Assembly (NCBI GenBank): GCA_009823505.1
Contig: VZQC01005589.1
Span: 251,609 to 315,608 of the forward strand
Direction: 5' to 3'
Source of the DNA: Rhizomys pruinosus
Taxonomy: Eukaryota > Chordata > Mammalia > Rodentia > Spalacidae
DNA length: 64,000 nucleotides
In this document: in pieces, positions 62,907-64,000 of the stretch
Layout: every line of letters starts with the position of its first letter
Numbering within the stretch: the stretch's first letter is position 1
Program-made: the position numbers and the translations under genes
The notes under the pieces: model-generated
Database searches by the model: none
Told to the model about the DNA's origin: nothing
Seen by the model: the letters and a program-made list of their open reading frames with translations, nothing else

Positions 62907-63884
62907 AATTAAACATGACATAGAGTGCCATGCTAGCAAGGAGGCAAGCACCTTTGTTGATGCCAGACATCAAAGAACCGGGATCATTTGCAAGAAGCAG
63001 GCCACATGTACAGCAGAGCATTGAGACTGCAGGTACCACCACAGGACAGCCATCACCTTCAAAGCTATGCCGTCAGTGATGGGAGACTAGGGAGACCCAT
63101 TGGCCATTAAAGGGGCATGGGATTATCTCAATGACACTGAGCTGTAGGTGGCAAAAACTCGAGTGTTTCTAGGAATTTGAAGCCACAGGCTTGTACTCCT
63201 TTGGTTCAGATTCAAACCGAGAAAACCTGTGTGACTCACTGACACTCAAACTCAAGAAATCACCTCAGTGATCAGCATCTGAAGCACCTTTTGAGAACAG
63301 TGTTGGCCCTTCCTGTCAAGCATCCTCTACCTCCCCAAGAGTCCAGAAGACAGGCAGTCCATGTGATCTCAGAATCAGGCATTGGGAAGCAAATAGAGAA
63401 GCAATTCATCTCAGCAAAGAATCATGGGAAGAGGGAGGGGAAGAGGGGAAAAGAGAGGATGACATCCTGAGGGACTTTGGATATTGAAATGAGCAGACAG
63501 ATTATAAAACAGGGGTGCTTAAATATTTATAGAAATAAACAGTAATCAAAAACAATGTTGATAAAATATGAAAAAGAACCATGTAGAACTTTTAGAAATA
63601 AAAATATAATCATTTAAAATCTAAAGTTTAGCAGGCCACAAGGCAAGGTCTAATAATTTCCACACTGTATCAAATGGATCACTCCACTTGAAAAATTAAA
63701 TATTTATTAAAACATTAACTCATGTTTATAAATCTTTAAAATAGACTTTTAAATAACTTTGATGTATTCATCAAAGAAATTATGCATAAAATACGGAAAT
63801 TCTTAGAGTCTGAGGAAGTTGGAAGTTGGATAGAAGGTCTAGAAAGGAAGAAACTGCTCACAGCTCCAGAAATTTGCCCTCAGT

Positions 63885-64000
63885 ACCTTTTTTTTTTTTG
63901 GTCTTTTCGAGACAGGGTCTCCCTGTAGCCCCAGCTGTCCTGGAACTCACTCTGTAGACCAGGCTGGCCTTGAACTCACAAAGATCCGCCTGCCTCTGCC
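63885..64000 (-). mobile_element. B1 SINE cut by the right edge
   Basis: The plus strand T-run, then GAGACAGGGTCTCCCTGTAG, CCTGGAACTCACTCTGTAGA and AGATCCGCCTGCCTCTGCC, antisense B1. Confidence 0.93.

Larger units (their letters stand above)
51714..64000 (-). other. Sequence upstream of the KIF1A start exon, probably intron 1
   Basis: The start exon has an acceptor at its 5' side, so this is inferred to be intron 1 of KIF1A. It holds SINEs, a 36-bp array, L1 fragments, a solo LTR and a tetranucleotide tract. I see no CpG island or first exon. The stretches at 52190-53790, 55480-57195 and 62910-63880 show no gene. Confidence 0.6.

Noticed and set aside
62055..62951. 298-residue HPSIHPS open frame
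   Set aside because: Translation of the TGGA tetranucleotide tract.

Overview
The window is nuclear DNA from a muroid rodent and lies almost entirely inside one gene, KIF1A, transcribed from the minus strand. KIF1A is the kinesin-3 axonal motor for synaptic-vesicle precursors and dense-core vesicles. The rodent assignment rests on many B1 (7SL-derived) and B2-type (tRNA-derived) SINEs. The B2-type copies share a 3' half that I do not recognise as a standard mouse or rat subfamily, so I do not name a species.

Thirty-six coding exons can be placed to the base. They run from the ATG exon at about 51.7 kb down to an exon at 258-342, where the gene leaves the window. Each exon has AG/GT borders (one GC donor), every junction keeps the reading frame, and together they encode about 1286 residues. 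In order these are the motor domain with P-loop, switch I, switch II and K-loop (exons between 51.7 and 31.4 kb), the neck and first coiled coil (31-28 kb), the FHA domain (28-20 kb), the second coiled coil (20-19.5 kb), the KIF1B-type domain (18-15.8 kb) and the following stalk region (15-0.26 kb). The C-terminal part, including the PH domain expected for this family, lies beyond position 1. The non-coding first exon and promoter are expected beyond position 64000. Alternative cassettes visible are an 18-bp microexon in the K-loop, a 27-bp microexon after the neck, a possible 78-bp in-frame acceptor extension, and a 237-bp acidic cassette.

The introns are unusually rich in tandem repeats. 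They hold an 8-bp array (3.9-5.2 kb), a roughly 16-bp array (8.7-9.1 kb), a 122-bp array (24.4-25.2 kb), a degenerate CACAGTTCC-type tract (34.8-36.9 kb), a very homogeneous 42-bp array (47.0-49.2 kb), a 36-bp array (53.8-54.8 kb) and a TGGA-type tetranucleotide tract (62.2-62.9 kb). Several create long open reading frames on both strands that are not genes. Two solo LTRs with intact target-site duplications are present, one inside a B1 element. One SINE has inserted so close to an exon that its target-site duplication copied the 5' splice site.

Region by region: 1-7.4 kb, exons for the stalk, with the 8-bp array; 7.4-15.9 kb, long introns around two exons and the acidic cassette; 15.9-20.1 kb, KIF1B-type and coiled-coil exons; 20.1-28.4 kb, FHA exons with the 122-bp array; 28.4-33.6 kb, coiled coil, neck and the end of the motor; 33.6-37.2 kb, a repeat-filled intron; 37.2-44.0 kb, compact motor exons; 44.0-51.6 kb, the first coding intron with the 42-bp array; 51.7-64 kb, upstream sequence (probably intron 1) with SINEs, L1 fragments and a solo LTR. 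I see no second protein-coding gene, no RNA gene and no previously undescribed system. The most interesting signals concern splicing and repeat biology.
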